Assembly (NCBI RefSeq): GCF_033568475.1
Contig: NC_133121.1
Coordinates: forward strand, 132,960,375-133,024,374
DNA: 64,000 nt
Direction of reading: 5' to 3'
Source of the DNA: Henckelia pumila
Lineage: Eukaryota > Streptophyta > Magnoliopsida > Lamiales > Gesneriaceae
Numbering within the stretch: position 1 is the stretch's first letter; every line of letters begins with the position of its first letter. A program made the translations under genes and the position numbers. This document shows positions 36,014 through 48,350 of the stretch, one piece after another. Under the pieces are notes generated by a model. The model was given only the letters and a program-made list of their open reading frames with translations, searched no databases and was not told where the DNA came from.

Positions 36014-38165
36014 ATGGAGGCCATTAGGTTTAGGTGTAGGCCGGTTTTCTTGATTTTATCTCTCGTAGTTTTCAGCGCAACGGCAAATGATGCCGACGAG
36101 GTATGGCAGGAGCGTGCAGCAGCGGCGAAGAAGGCCGCTCGCCATGCCTATCAACCAGACCCGAAGCTAGTCACGGACAGTCTCAACAAGCATGTTCATA
36201 TGTACGTCGTTCTTGATATCGTTGGTCGTCACCAATATGTTAAATTGTTTATTTTCAAGTTTTATTTTACCACTATATATACTATGTATGATGATGCTAA
36301 CATTGGTACTCTGGTTTCATACGTAAAAGGACGTTTGACGAAGGTAACAATAGCACTCGGAGAGGTTTGCGAAAGTACGAAGGCGCATGCATGGCTACAA
36401 ACCCTATCGACCAATGTTGGAGATGTGACAAGAATTGGGCTAACAATCGGAAGAAATTGGCGGATTGTGTTCTTGGGTTCGGTCGACACACGACAGGAGG
36501 CAAAGCAGGAAGATTTTACGTCGTGACCGACCCCTCGGACAGCGATCTCGTGAACCCGAAACCAGGAACTCTGAGACATGCTGTGATACAAGAACAACCA
36601 TTATGGATCACATTTGCACATAATATGGTGATCAGACTGGCGGAGGAGCTTATCATGACGAGCAACAAGACGATAGATGGCCGCGGAGCGCAAGTGCACA
36701 TCACCAAAGGCGCGGGGATAACCATACAATATATAAGTAATGTCATAATCCATAATATCCGTGTTCATGACATCAAGAAAGGCAATGGGGGTTTGATTAG
36801 GGATTCCGCAACACATTATGGTTTTCGAACTAGAAGCGATGGAGACGGGATTTCTCTCTTCGGAGCGACGAATATTTGGATAGATCATGTTTCCATGTCA
36901 AACTGTGACGATGGACTTATAGATGCCATTGAGGGTTGCACTGCCATTACCATCTCGAATTGCCATTTCACCAACCATAATGAGGTAACTTACTTGCATG
37001 CATGCTTAACCAGGTCATGAAACTTAACTGGTAGCCGAATAATGATGCGGGAAAATTGCAAATTTAGTCATGTATATTTGTCACTTTGTGATTTTGGTCC
37101 TCTATGTTTTTACATTTCAGTATTAGTCCTGCATGTTTTGATTTTTGGCAATTTTGGTCCTTTTTATTCGAAAATGCTTACATGGCACTGTACACGTCAG
37201 CTTCACATCAGCATTGAAATGGTGCCACATCAGCGCCACGTCAGAAAAAAGGACTAAAATTGCAAAAAAAAATAAAGATAGTGGACTAAAACAGAAATCT
37301 GAAAATATAAAGAACTGAAATCGCAAAGTGAGAAACAACCAAAAAAGCAATTTTCCCTAATGATGCACAAGATAAAAAAAATAAATTATATATAAATGTG
37401 ATCTAAATTAATTTCTTGATATATATATCCAATGAAAACATTTTACAGCGTCGTTGGTATATATATTCATATGATCGTCATGCATGCATGCAGGCGATGC
37501 TGTTCGGAGCAAGTGATAGTTACTCAGGCGATGCCATAATGCAAATAACCCTAGTTTTCAATCACTTTGGCAAGGGATTGGTTCAAAGAATGCCTCGAGC
37601 TCGATACGGATTCGTGCACGTCGTTAACAATGACTATACTCATTGGTTAATGTATGCAATCGGTGGAAGCCAACACCCAACCATACTTAGCCAGGGAAAT
37701 CGATTCATTGCACCTGAGAATCCGTTTGCCAAAGACGTAATATTAATCTTTGAAATTATATTATATCCTTCAGTATTTATTATAATTAGACCCACGTTTC
37801 ATTTGAGATTCTCCAATGATAAACATCAGTAGTTATGATACAAGTGTGAAAAACCAAGTCCAGTTATATATGTTAAAGTACATATATATTACAATATTAC
37901 ATTTTTGGTCCTGTAACTCATCTTTACGTGGTGTTAACTGAAGGTAACGAAGAGAGACTACGCGCCCGAGAGCGTCTGGAAGAATTGGGTATGGAGATCT
38001 GAAGGAGATCTCATGATGAATGGAGCTTTTTTCACTCAATCCGGAGATCCAAACTACAAGTTTGCGGGTGTAAGTGACAACATTAGCCCCAAACCGGGCG
38101 AATACGTGAGCCATCTCACAAGATTTTCGGGTCCTCTGGCGTGTATTCGTGGTAAACCTTGTTAG
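36014..38165 (+). CDS. Pectate lyase, pollen type (PL1 family, LAT56/LAT59-like)
   Basis: Secreted enzyme that cleaves de-esterified homogalacturonan by Ca2+-dependent beta-elimination in the cell wall; the closest plant group is expressed in pollen and pollen tubes. Four exons: 36014-36201, about 36363-36984, 37494-37736 and 37944-38165, giving about 424 aa. An N-terminal signal peptide ([15 protein letters not shown]) is followed by the Pel N-terminal region and the parallel beta-helix domain. Key motifs are CWRCDKNW, the WIDH motif (about residues 235-238) and RMPRAR (about 302-307), which carries the catalytic Arg. It ends ACIRGKPC. Odd: the Cys usual in RMPRCR is Ala; the acceptor of exon 2 is weak (no good pyrimidine tract), so residues about 60-66 are uncertain. 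A 309-bp MITE sits in intron 2. Apart from that junction no frame lesion is visible. Confidence 0.88.
37049..37357. mobile_element. MULE-type MITE in the pectate lyase intron
   Basis: Terminal repeats GGGAAAATTGCAAATTTAGT on the left and GGGAAAATTGCTTTTTTGGT on the right arm; the arms then pair over about 130 bp. Perfect 9-bp target duplication TAATGATGC (37040-37048 and 37358-37366). The centre carries CACGTCAG/CCACATCAGC words. A second copy lies at 41330-41648. Confidence 0.9.
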
Positions 38166-39699
38166 AAACACGTTTAGTACTAGTAACATGTATGTGTATG
38201 TTTGTGTATACATAAAGATCAGAAGTTCTCTGAATTAGCTGAAATTCAAAAGCTGCCGAGGTGAAAATGCAGCCCAAAAAATTAATTTATGTTTGTTTTC
38301 AGGAGACATGAACAACTAATCTGTAAATCTTCATATATATGATAATATGCATCACGATCCGCTTATAACTATATCAATATAGTAAAAAAAAAATGCTTTT
38401 ATAAGACAGTCGCTCACTTTAATTTTGTGATATGAATCTTATATTATAAATCGACTCTGTGATACCTGTGATCTAATTTTCAATATAAATCAAACAAAAA
38501 AAAAGATTTTATTTTTGTGTCTAAAATTTGGTACTTCTAACACATATAATAATGATTTTTATAATATATTTTACATTCAAACAAAGTACATTATTTAAAA
38601 ATAATACTAATTTTGTTTCTAAGAAAATTAACTTCTAATAACAATTATAATATCAATTTAATGATTTTTAATTTGAGATTCATATCCTATTATCAGTTTC
38701 TAATTTGAAAGTTTTCTTTCATTAATCTTCTTCAATGATAAAATTAACCTCATGTTTTCAATTGCATTGTATCTAATTATTTTATATAATTATTGTTTGA
38801 TTATTAATTAGGATTTATGCCTCAGTTAATCACAATTCCTAACTCCTCATAGCCTTGAACCCACGTTCTAGGTATTTTTTTACCCATTCAATAATAAATA
38901 AATTATAATTTTTTACTCTTTTTTCTTAACTTCCGGAGAAAGCATGCATGTTTACAAATTGGTTTGTTTATATTTAATATGGAGTTTTATTATTATTTAA
39001 AAGTTGTAACTCCTTTTTATAAATTCTTTTCAATATGATTATAACTTCTCTCAATTAAATTATCAACCTTTCATGTCTCTTGTGTTGTGTATATAAATTA
39101 TCCCCAAGAAATGATAATGGGTACACTTGAAAGTTTTGTATCAAATCACAATTATCCCATCGGTGCTCCAATAACACCTTTCTTGGTGTTTCTTTTTCTT
39201 TAAAATAGTTAAACCCAACTTCAACACCACTCATCTTTTCTCCCTTGGAATTCTATAGTATCCATCGGCCATTGTACAAGCGACCACAATAGCAACAATA
39301 GCAAACACTTCTCCTCATCAAATTGCCAATAAACATTCTTTCATTATGTATTTTTTTAGTAGTTGAGGACAAAGAAAGATTGAAGGACATCAGAAATAAT
39401 CGCCTTTCAAGTTGAGATATTTGGTATTGTGTATTGGTGGGTATTTAAGGATTCTTTAGATATATTATTCTTAAGTTTTGTCGTAAAGTTGATGATAGAG
39501 TGTTATCTACGCTAGTTGTCCACTATATGCATTCGAGGTCAATGGAAGAGGTAAGTGGACTTATGTATATATTGTTTAAAAATATTTTAGTTCATGTTTG
39601 TTTTTGAAAATTTGATCGACATATTTTATACTCGTTTCGATGCTTCTTTGAATCCATTTGTTCCTTCGACACTTGATGTAATATTCAAAATCATGTTTG
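38166..39699. other. Intergenic, 3' of the pectate lyase
   Basis: AT-rich. From about 39240 the sequence looks like LTR-type non-coding DNA leading into the fragment below. No gene recognised. Confidence 0.45.
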
Positions 39700-40339
39700 A
39701 ATTATTTGATCAAATGCACTGCGATGATTCGAGTTAGAAGTGGCTAAGAAAATTCCGATGATTTGATTTGATATGGCCCTGATGCGGTGTGTTATAATAA
39801 CCGTTTTTTTGGCCTCGCCCCATAGAGAGTAACATATAGGGGACTGATCAGTGAACCATGGAAAATGAGATGATTTTCAGTGCTATGTTTGCTTCTTTGT
39901 TCGTATTAGATTCAACATGCTTATCTCTTTTGGAAATCGTGATTCTGTATATGTCTATATGTAAAATATATCTTTGGTATTTGTTATGCTCGATCGGCCT
40001 CCACTTGCTGAGTGTTTTCCAAAACACTCACCTCTTACTTCCCTCTCAGATAAAAATGAAGAAGAATTTGAAGATGAAGAGCCTAGCTAATATTGGACTG
40101 ATGAAAAAGGAGAAATTTAGAAGTGCTGCTATCATTTGAGTTCTTTGTCCCTATGATGATAAGTTTTAGCTTCCGCTGATTTACTTAGTTTATGATTTTC
40201 TTTATGGGATATAAGAACAAATTTGTCATGAAATAATATAGTGATTTTTGGTTAAAGTCTGTACTATAAGGCTTGTTATTTTTGAATGTTATTTGAAAAT
40301 AACGCCGATGTTGATTAACCCCGGTTTTGGGGCGTGACA
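39700..40339 (+). mobile_element. 3' part of a degenerate Ty3/gypsy-type LTR
   Basis: Ends GGTTTTGGGGCGTGACA, an end shared by many plant LTRs that start TGTCACGCCCC. Upstream lies an LTR-like block with the palindrome GAGTGTTTTCCAAAACACTC. I did not find the matching TG start or any internal domain, so the left boundary is arbitrary. Confidence 0.45.
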
Positions 40340-40460
40340 GACTCGATATATGATAAAAATATTACTTTAATCTAGAAATATTATTTATCTATTATATTAT
40401 ACCTATTTAAAATTGTGAATAAAATTAAGCTAAGGGTAAAGTTTTACAATTGTGAATCTA

Positions 40461-41328
40461 TAACTTTTGTCCTTTTAATCTACACAAATTTATGTAAAAA
40501 TAAATACATATAATGATATAAATGTAAATGTTAAATATTGGCTAGGACATAAAAGTAATATATATTATTTTACTTATCTAGACCAATTATAAAAGTATGA
40601 ACAAGATCAAAGTTAATTTTCATTGTATATTTTCAACTTTGTTTTTGGTTAGTAGACACTTGATAAATTCTATGAGGATACTTTTGTAAAATCAATTATT
40701 ATGATAATGTCAAAATTGACAATATGTGCATATTAGATAAGGTTTCAGTTTTCTAAAAAATTGAAAGACAAAAATACTTTAGTTTTTATTTGTTTGTAGA
40801 TGGAATGACATATTTTTTCAACAAAAAAACTTATGTATTTTAATTTGCGTAAGGAACTATATTGAACTAAATAATTATATCATGAATTCATAAATATAAC
40901 AAAATATCATATTTTTAAATGTTATTAATATATATATATTTAAATTACACATCGGTGTTGAAATAAATCAATTCATGTGGAGTCAAGTTTTAATTCAAAA
41001 AATAAATAAAGAACTATAACAATTATTTTATGAGATAATGTTACAATTAACGAATGAATATTTTTACATGAGTTGGAGATGAATATCTTCAATTGTTTTT
41101 AGCAAAACTATAAGATTAATATTATTTAAATATTATTTAAGTCTGTAAATATATCTATGTTAATCAATATACTACGGGTTAGTTAATAAATCAAAAAAAG
41201 AAGTCTAAAAAAATTATGGATGACACGTCTCACAATTTTGTCTTTTTACTTTACACAAATTTATGTAAAAATAAATATATATAAGGATATAAATGTAAAA
41301 GTTAAATATTGACTAGGACATAAATTAA
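40461..41328. repeat. Pair of about 95-bp direct repeats
   Basis: 40461-40556 and 41234-41328 share ACACAAATTTATGTAAAAAT ... GTTAAATATT(G)G(C/A)CTAGGACATAAA at about 90% by eye, 773 bp apart. The intervening DNA is AT-rich. They may be the ends of a small unknown element or an old duplication. The right copy abuts the MITE at 41330. Confidence 0.65.
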
Positions 41329-41329
41329 G

Positions 41330-41648
41330 TGCTTTTTTGGTCCTGTATGTTTGTCACTTTGCGATTTCAGTCCTTTATATTTTTAGATTTTAGTTTTAGT
41401 CCTCTATCTTTATTTTTTTTGACAATTTTAGTCTTTTTTTCCGGCGTGGCGCTGATGTGGCACAAATTCAGTGCTGATGTGGAGCTGACGTGTACAGTGC
41501 CAGTGCCACGTAAGCATTTTTGAATAAAAATTACCGAAATTGCCAAAAATCGGAACATGTAGGACTAAAACTGAAATATGAAAATATAGAGAACCAAAAT
41601 CGCAAAGTGACAAACATACATGATCAAATTTGCAATATGGGAAAACGG
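41330..41648. mobile_element. MULE-type MITE, second copy of the intronic family
   Basis: Colinear with 37049-37357 (shared GTTTGTCACTTTGCGATTTC, CTGACGTGTACAGTGCCA and their complements). The flanks TAAATTAAG (41321-41329) and TAAATTATT (41649-41657) agree at 7 of 9 positions, and the ends have drifted from GGGAAAATTGC. An older insertion than the intronic copy. Confidence 0.8.
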
Positions 41649-41747
41649 TAAATTATTGAGAAAAAATAAAATAAAAAACAAACATTAATAGATTAATCCC
41701 AAAGGATTAATTAAGGGTCCGATAAATATTAGTTAATAAAAACTAAC

Positions 41748-43214
<1,467 letters not shown>

Positions 43215-46200
43215 ATGGCGGAGGCATGTCTTCAGCTTCTGTTGGATAATCTGTTCTCTCTTATTAAAGAAGAGGTTGGATTGATAATGGGTGTGGAGCA
43301 GGAGATGAACAAGCTTTCCAGTAACCTCACCGCCATCCAAGCGGTGCTGGAAGATGCACAACGGCAGCAGCTGGAAAGCAAGCAGATTCGAGATTGGCTC
43401 TGCAAGCTCAACGACCTCACTTACGAGATCGAAGATATCTTGGATGAGTGCGCCACCGAAATCTCCAAACTGAAGCATAATAAGTCTAGCAAATCAAGTC
43501 CTAATTTTGGTCTGAAGAAAATTCTGTATCGACGCAAAATCGGGAGGAGGATGAAACAAGTTACTGGAAAATTGGATATGATTGCTGCGGAGCGCGAAAA
43601 GTTTCATCTTCGTGAAATGGGAATAGAGAGGAAGAGTAACTATGCTGCCACACGTGAGACAAGTTCCATTTTGAATGAATCTGAACACATTTTTGGAAGG
43701 GATGAAGAGAAAGAGGAGATTGTGGATATCTTGGTGAACCAAATGCAAGATTGTGAACAACTCTCTGTGTTACCCATAATTGGCGTTGGAGGCCTTGGCA
43801 AGACAACTCTTGCTCGGATGGTCTTTAATGATACAAAAGTAGAAGAGCATTTCGATTTGAAAATCTGGGTTTGTGTCTCTGATGATTTTGATTTGAAAAC
43901 ACTGATCAAGGCCATGATTGAGTCAGCAACGTGTAAAGGAACTTGTTCTGATTTAACGTCGTTGGATGCCTTACAATGCCGTCTCCGGGAGCTGCTGAAC
44001 CCGAAAAGATTCTTGCTGGTGTTGGACGATGTGTGGAACGATGATCAGGAGAAGTGGTGTAAGTTGAAGAATGCAGTCGCATTTGGCTCCAAAGGTTCTA
44101 CAGTAGTTGTCACCACACGCCTTAAGAAGGTGGCAGACATCATGGGAACGCTTCCCGCCCACCACTTATCGGGGTTGTCTGATGAGAATTGTTGGCTGTT
44201 GTTTAAAGATCGTGCTTTTGGACAAGAGAAAGAGGAACACCCAAATCTTGAACCCATTGGGAAGAAGATAGTGAAAAAGTGTGGCGGTGTGCCCCTTGCT
44301 GCGAAGGCCCTTGGAGGTCTTTTGAGATTTAAGAGGACAGAAAAAGAATGGCTTCATATCCTGGAAAGTGAAATCTGGAATTTACCACAAGAAGAGTCTT
44401 TGCTGTTACCAGCCTTGCAATTGAGTTATCATCATCTTCCCTTGGAATTGAGACGTTGTTTTGCTTACTGTGCAGTATTTCCTAAAGATTCACTGATTGA
44501 GAAAGAAGAGGTGATATTTCTTTGGATGGCTCATGGGTATATTTCATCAAATGGGATACTAGAAGAGGAGGATATAGGCAACGAAATATGGAACGAGCTA
44601 GTTTTGAGATCTCTGTTCCAAGACGTGAGAGAAGATTATTATAGAGGAAAAACAACATTCACTATGCATGATCTTGTTCACGATCTCGCACAATCACTAA
44701 TGGAGAATAAAGTTCCCGGAGTGCAAGGACGACATTTCAATGATCATAAAAGTGCATCGAAAGGCAAAATCCGCCAGGTAAATTTGCGAAATCATCGCGT
44801 GGCTTTTCCTTGTAGCATTCGAGTGGAGATAGATTTATCTTTCTGTTTAATGAACCTGAATGGTTTAAGAACCTTAGATGCAAGCTTTAGAAGAATTGAC
44901 AATATGCCTTCTGCAATTGGCAATCTGAAACATTTGCGATATCTGAATTTGTCTTGGACCGGGATTCGTACACTTCCCAATGCCATATGTAGTCTTTGGA
45001 ATTTGAAAATTTTGAAACTAAATGGTTGTTACGATCTTGTTGGGTTGCCTGAACAAACGAGATTCTTAAGAAATCTGCGTCATCTTTTATTGGAAGACTG
45101 TGGCGAATTGAAGGAGATGCCTCCGAAAATTGGGGAATTGAGTTCCCTTAAAACATTGAGTATGTTCGTTGTGGGTAGCGGAAAAGGCGCCAGTCGACTT
45201 GGTGAATTGCAATTCTTAAATATTGGAGGGAAACTTGAGATTCGTCACCTTGAAAGATTGGAAAAGCATGAGGATGCAAAGATGGCAAATCTTCACGAGA
45301 AGGAGAATCTTGGTGAATTGATCTTAAGATGGGAATTAGAAGATGAAACATTTGGAACGGAGAAGATATTGGATGAAAAGGTATTACAAGCCCTGGAACC
45401 TCACCCGAATATGAAAACCATAAAGATACATGGATTCAGAGGAAGGTACTTTCCCCAATGGTCAAGTTTGGTGAATTTAGTTGAATTTGAATTAGTAAAT
45501 TGCCGAAATTGTTTGCGTCTTCCAGAATTGGGGAAGCTGCCTCATCTTAAAATAATGTATTTAAGAGATGTTGGTGTGGAGTACATAATAATGGAGGATG
45601 AAATAATAATGGAATATGGAATTTGCTCAAAATTATTCCCATCGCTGGAACAACTCAAATTGAATGATCTACAAAATCTAAAAGGCTTTTCAAAGGAAAA
45701 GGTGACAGAAATATCAATATTCCCTCGTCTTCAAAACCTTGATATTTATAGATGCTGCTCTTCATTGATATTGCCACAACTCCCATCTCTCAAAGAGCTG
45801 ACAGGATGCAGAGGCAACAATTTAACCTCATTAGGGAGACCTGATTTGCTTACTTCTCTCTTAATTCATGATGGAGATATTCCGGATGAGGTGCTGGAAA
45901 ATCTCACTAGTCTCGAATCATTGTATATCGATGAGAAATCTGATCTTGAAAGTTCAGATTCACGGAAGAGGTTGACATGTTTGCCTCACGGTTGGTCTCC
46001 ACACCTCGCTTCTCTAAAGGAATTATGGATTGGTAATTGCCAAGAATTTGTAGAGTTACCGGAAGATATAAGATACTTGAAATCGCTTACAGAAATCTGG
46101 CTTCATGATCTGCCAAAGATGGTTTCCTTGCCCGAATCCCTAAAGCACATCCCCTCCCCCTTCACTCTATGGTTGCACGGCCTTCCTGAGCTGACTAAAA

Positions 46201-46430
46201 TATTGGCAGTTTGTTCAACATGTATCAGTGAGCTGAGGATCTGGAGTTGCCCAAAGCTAACGTCACTTCCAGATACTATCAAAGAGATGAAACATCTCAA
46301 ATATTTATCTATTAGGGGCTGCCCAGAATTGGAAAGGCGGTGCGAGAAAGAAAAAGGTGAAGATTGGCACAAGATAGCCCACATTCCGACACTAACTATA
46401 GGTAGTACTTATTGGGTCAATGAGGAATGA
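43215..46430 (+). CDS. CC-NB-LRR disease resistance protein (RGA-like CNL)
   Basis: Intracellular immune receptor of the CNL class: an N-terminal coiled coil, an ATP-binding NB-ARC switch and LRRs for recognition. One uninterrupted exon of 1,071 aa from ATG 43215. Rx-type CC domain at residues 1-135 with YEIEDILDE near 70-78. NB-ARC motifs: P-loop GVGGLGKTT (190-198), kinase-2 LLVLDDVW (267-274), RNBS-B GSTVVVTTR (about 294-302), GLPL as CGGVPLAAK (356-364), RNBS-D CFAYCAVFPKD (415-425) and MHD as MHDLVHDLA (484-492). About 15-20 LRRs run from about 540 to 1060, many of the form 'L..L..L.I..C..L..LP'. All key motifs are intact, so it may be functional. The closest group known to me is the RGA/Rpi-blb1-like CNLs. 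A T-rich region follows the stop. Confidence 0.96.
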   Translation: MAEACLQLLLDNLFSLIKEEVGLIMGVEQEMNKLSSNLTAIQAVLEDAQRQQLESKQIRDWLCKLNDLTYEIEDILDECATEISKLKHNKSSKSSPNFGLKKILYRRKIGRRMKQVTGKLDMIAAEREKFHLREMGIERKSNYAATRETSSILNESEHIFGRDEEKEEIVDILVNQMQDCEQLSVLPIIGVGGLGKTTLARMVFNDTKVEEHFDLKIWVCVSDDFDLKTLIKAMIESATCKGTCSDLTSLDALQCRLRELLNPKRFLLVLDDVWNDDQEKWCKLKNAVAFGSKGSTVVVTTRLKKVADIMGTLPAHHLSGLSDENCWLLFKDRAFGQEKEEHPNLEPIGKKIVKKCGGVPLAAKALGGLLRFKRTEKEWLHILESEIWNLPQEESLLLPALQLSYHHLPLELRRCFAYCAVFPKDSLIEKEEVIFLWMAHGYISSNGILEEEDIGNEIWNELVLRSLFQDVREDYYRGKTTFTMHDLVHDLAQSLMENKVPGVQGRHFNDHKSASKGKIRQVNLRNHRVAFPCSIRVEIDLSFCLMNLNGLRTLDASFRRIDNMPSAIGNLKHLRYLNLSWTGIRTLPNAICSLWNLKILKLNGCYDLVGLPEQTRFLRNLRHLLLEDCGELKEMPPKIGELSSLKTLSMFVVGSGKGASRLGELQFLNIGGKLEIRHLERLEKHEDAKMANLHEKENLGELILRWELEDETFGTEKILDEKVLQALEPHPNMKTIKIHGFRGRYFPQWSSLVNLVEFELVNCRNCLRLPELGKLPHLKIMYLRDVGVEYIIMEDEIIMEYGICSKLFPSLEQLKLNDLQNLKGFSKEKVTEISIFPRLQNLDIYRCCSSLILPQLPSLKELTGCRGNNLTSLGRPDLLTSLLIHDGDIPDEVLENLTSLESLYIDEKSDLESSDSRKRLTCLPHGWSPHLASLKELWIGNCQEFVELPEDIRYLKSLTEIWLHDLPKMVSLPESLKHIPSPFTLWLHGLPELTKILAVCSTCISELRIWSCPKLTSLPDTIKEMKHLKYLSIRGCPELERRCEKEKGEDWHKIAHIPTLTIGSTYWVNEE

Positions 46431-47519
46431 TGCGTACGGAGGAGGGTACTTTGAATTGTAAATTTGGGATACAAGATGTCTTCCACACATTGGATAACAC
46501 CACAATTTCAATTTCTTTTCTTTTCTTTTCTTTTTTTAAGACAGGTTTTTTCTTTTAATATTACCAAATTTATTTTGCCCTGGAATCGGATTTTGAAATA
46601 ATTTAAATAGCTCAGTCGAGTAATAAAAAAACATACATACGGATTTGTTTCCTCCAACTTCATGATTTTTTGGTCTTTTCGGTTCTGAAACAAATTTATA
46701 AATTGAAAACAATCTAACATATTTATATAAAAACTGATATTCTATTATCAAAATTATGGAAACAAATTCTAAAATTCAATTACTTCGATAGGTTATGTAA
46801 TTAACATTCCTAAATTAAATTTAATCAAATTAAATTGTGATCAATAAAATCAACTACGTTTCGTAGTTCAAAGTTAGTTTAACAAAAAAAAATTTGTCAA
46901 ACCCCCGTAGAGTTTGGTTGGCCCAATCATAACCAACACGAACATCTCGTATTATATCAGTTTGGTTCAATAACGTGTTTAGACAAATGTCAATAAACAC
47001 TTTCAAGATCTCGTATTGGTTCAACAATGTATTTAGAAGAAAATGATTATAGGCTTTAAAAGGGTTTAATTCAATAATCGTCCTTACTAACTGCACACAT
47101 GACCGAACCATTTTTTTCTTTTCTTTTTTTAACTATTAAAAGTCATGTGCGTTGCACGTGAGAACAAATTTTTATTATCGATAAATGTTGTTAAATAAAT
47201 GAGTTGAGAAGAGAAGACATAAACATGGAATTAGTTAATAATCTTCATGATATTCTAGTAAATATTAAATTCAATGTAATATGATCTTTACAAAATTTTC
47301 TATAAAATGAGCACGAATAATCTTTGTTTAAATATTTTATATGTTACAAGTCTAATTAAATTTATAGACGTTATTGCAAATAATGGTTATAACAATACTA
47401 TAATCTTTGTATAAATTAGACATTGAGGAAAATATATAATTTGATGTCATGACATATTTAATAAATAAAATTTAAGAAAAAAATATAATAAATAATACAT
47501 AGTGTTGAAAAATTATTTT
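46431..47519. other. Intergenic, 3' of the NLR gene
   Basis: 3' UTR and AT-rich spacer, with a CTTTT-rich tract at 46515-46540. About 46960-47035 contains two imperfect copies of CTCGTATT..GGTTCAA(T/C)AA. No gene recognised. Confidence 0.45.
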
Positions 47520-48234
47520 ACCACTATTGATTTTGAGAAAATAATAATAATATAGATAATGCATTCTAAAATCTAAATTAAATTACAACGTCTTTTTTTT
47601 CTTTACATAATCATTTTTTATTCTTTCACGATTTTTTCGTTTGCCATCCATTATTTATTCTTAAAAAAATTAATTTTCTCATCATATTCGATAATAATTC
47701 CTGTGATGTTTTCTATATCAATTATTTTTGTTGGATCATGCTGAAATAATTCTTTGCAAGAGTATAAATAATTTCATTGTGTGCAATCTCCATTCTTGTG
47801 TTATTATATATTCTATTACTTGTAAGTCAATATCGTTAATAATCAATGTGTTATTGGACCTTTTTTCTATTTTTAATTTCATGCTAAGTTGTTCGAAATC
47901 TACTATTGCAATATTTTTTGTTGTTAAATTTTTGCTCGAATTTTGAATGCTTTTGATTAAAAATGTTAACATTTTGTCTTGTATTTCAACCGTCTTATCC
48001 ATTTTGAGAATAAATGTATATATTTTGTATTTTGTGTCTCTAAAATCTATAGCTTTTAGTATATTGAAGTATATAGGACAATTCGCTTGATGCTTTACCA
48101 AAAACTATAAATATTGGCAAGAATAGTGCAACTCAAATCTTTTAACAGCACAGCAGTCAAGCGTCATGGTTCCATTGTTTTATCCAGCAAGAACAATTAT
48201 CGCATTCAACAATCTTCATTGCACTCCTTGTAAT

Positions 48235-48350
48235 CAATGAACATCGAACTCATGACCTTAGCTTTGATACCAATTGTAGGATCAATCACTTCACTTTACC
48301 AAAAGCTTACAGTTTCAATGTTCATCACTTACAGTTATCGCTATTATATA
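48235..48350 (-). mobile_element. Ty1/copia-type LTR end plus PBS remnant
   Basis: On the minus strand, an LTR-like end ...ATCCTACA is followed by ATTGGTATCAAAGC, a PBS-like match to initiator tRNA-Met, about 48261-48280. It lies inside the diverged first unit of the array. No protein domain nearby; extent uncertain. Confidence 0.45.

Noticed and set aside
39858-40139. 93-residue frame starting with ATG
   Set aside because: Lies in LTR-type repeat sequence and lacks any recognisable domain.
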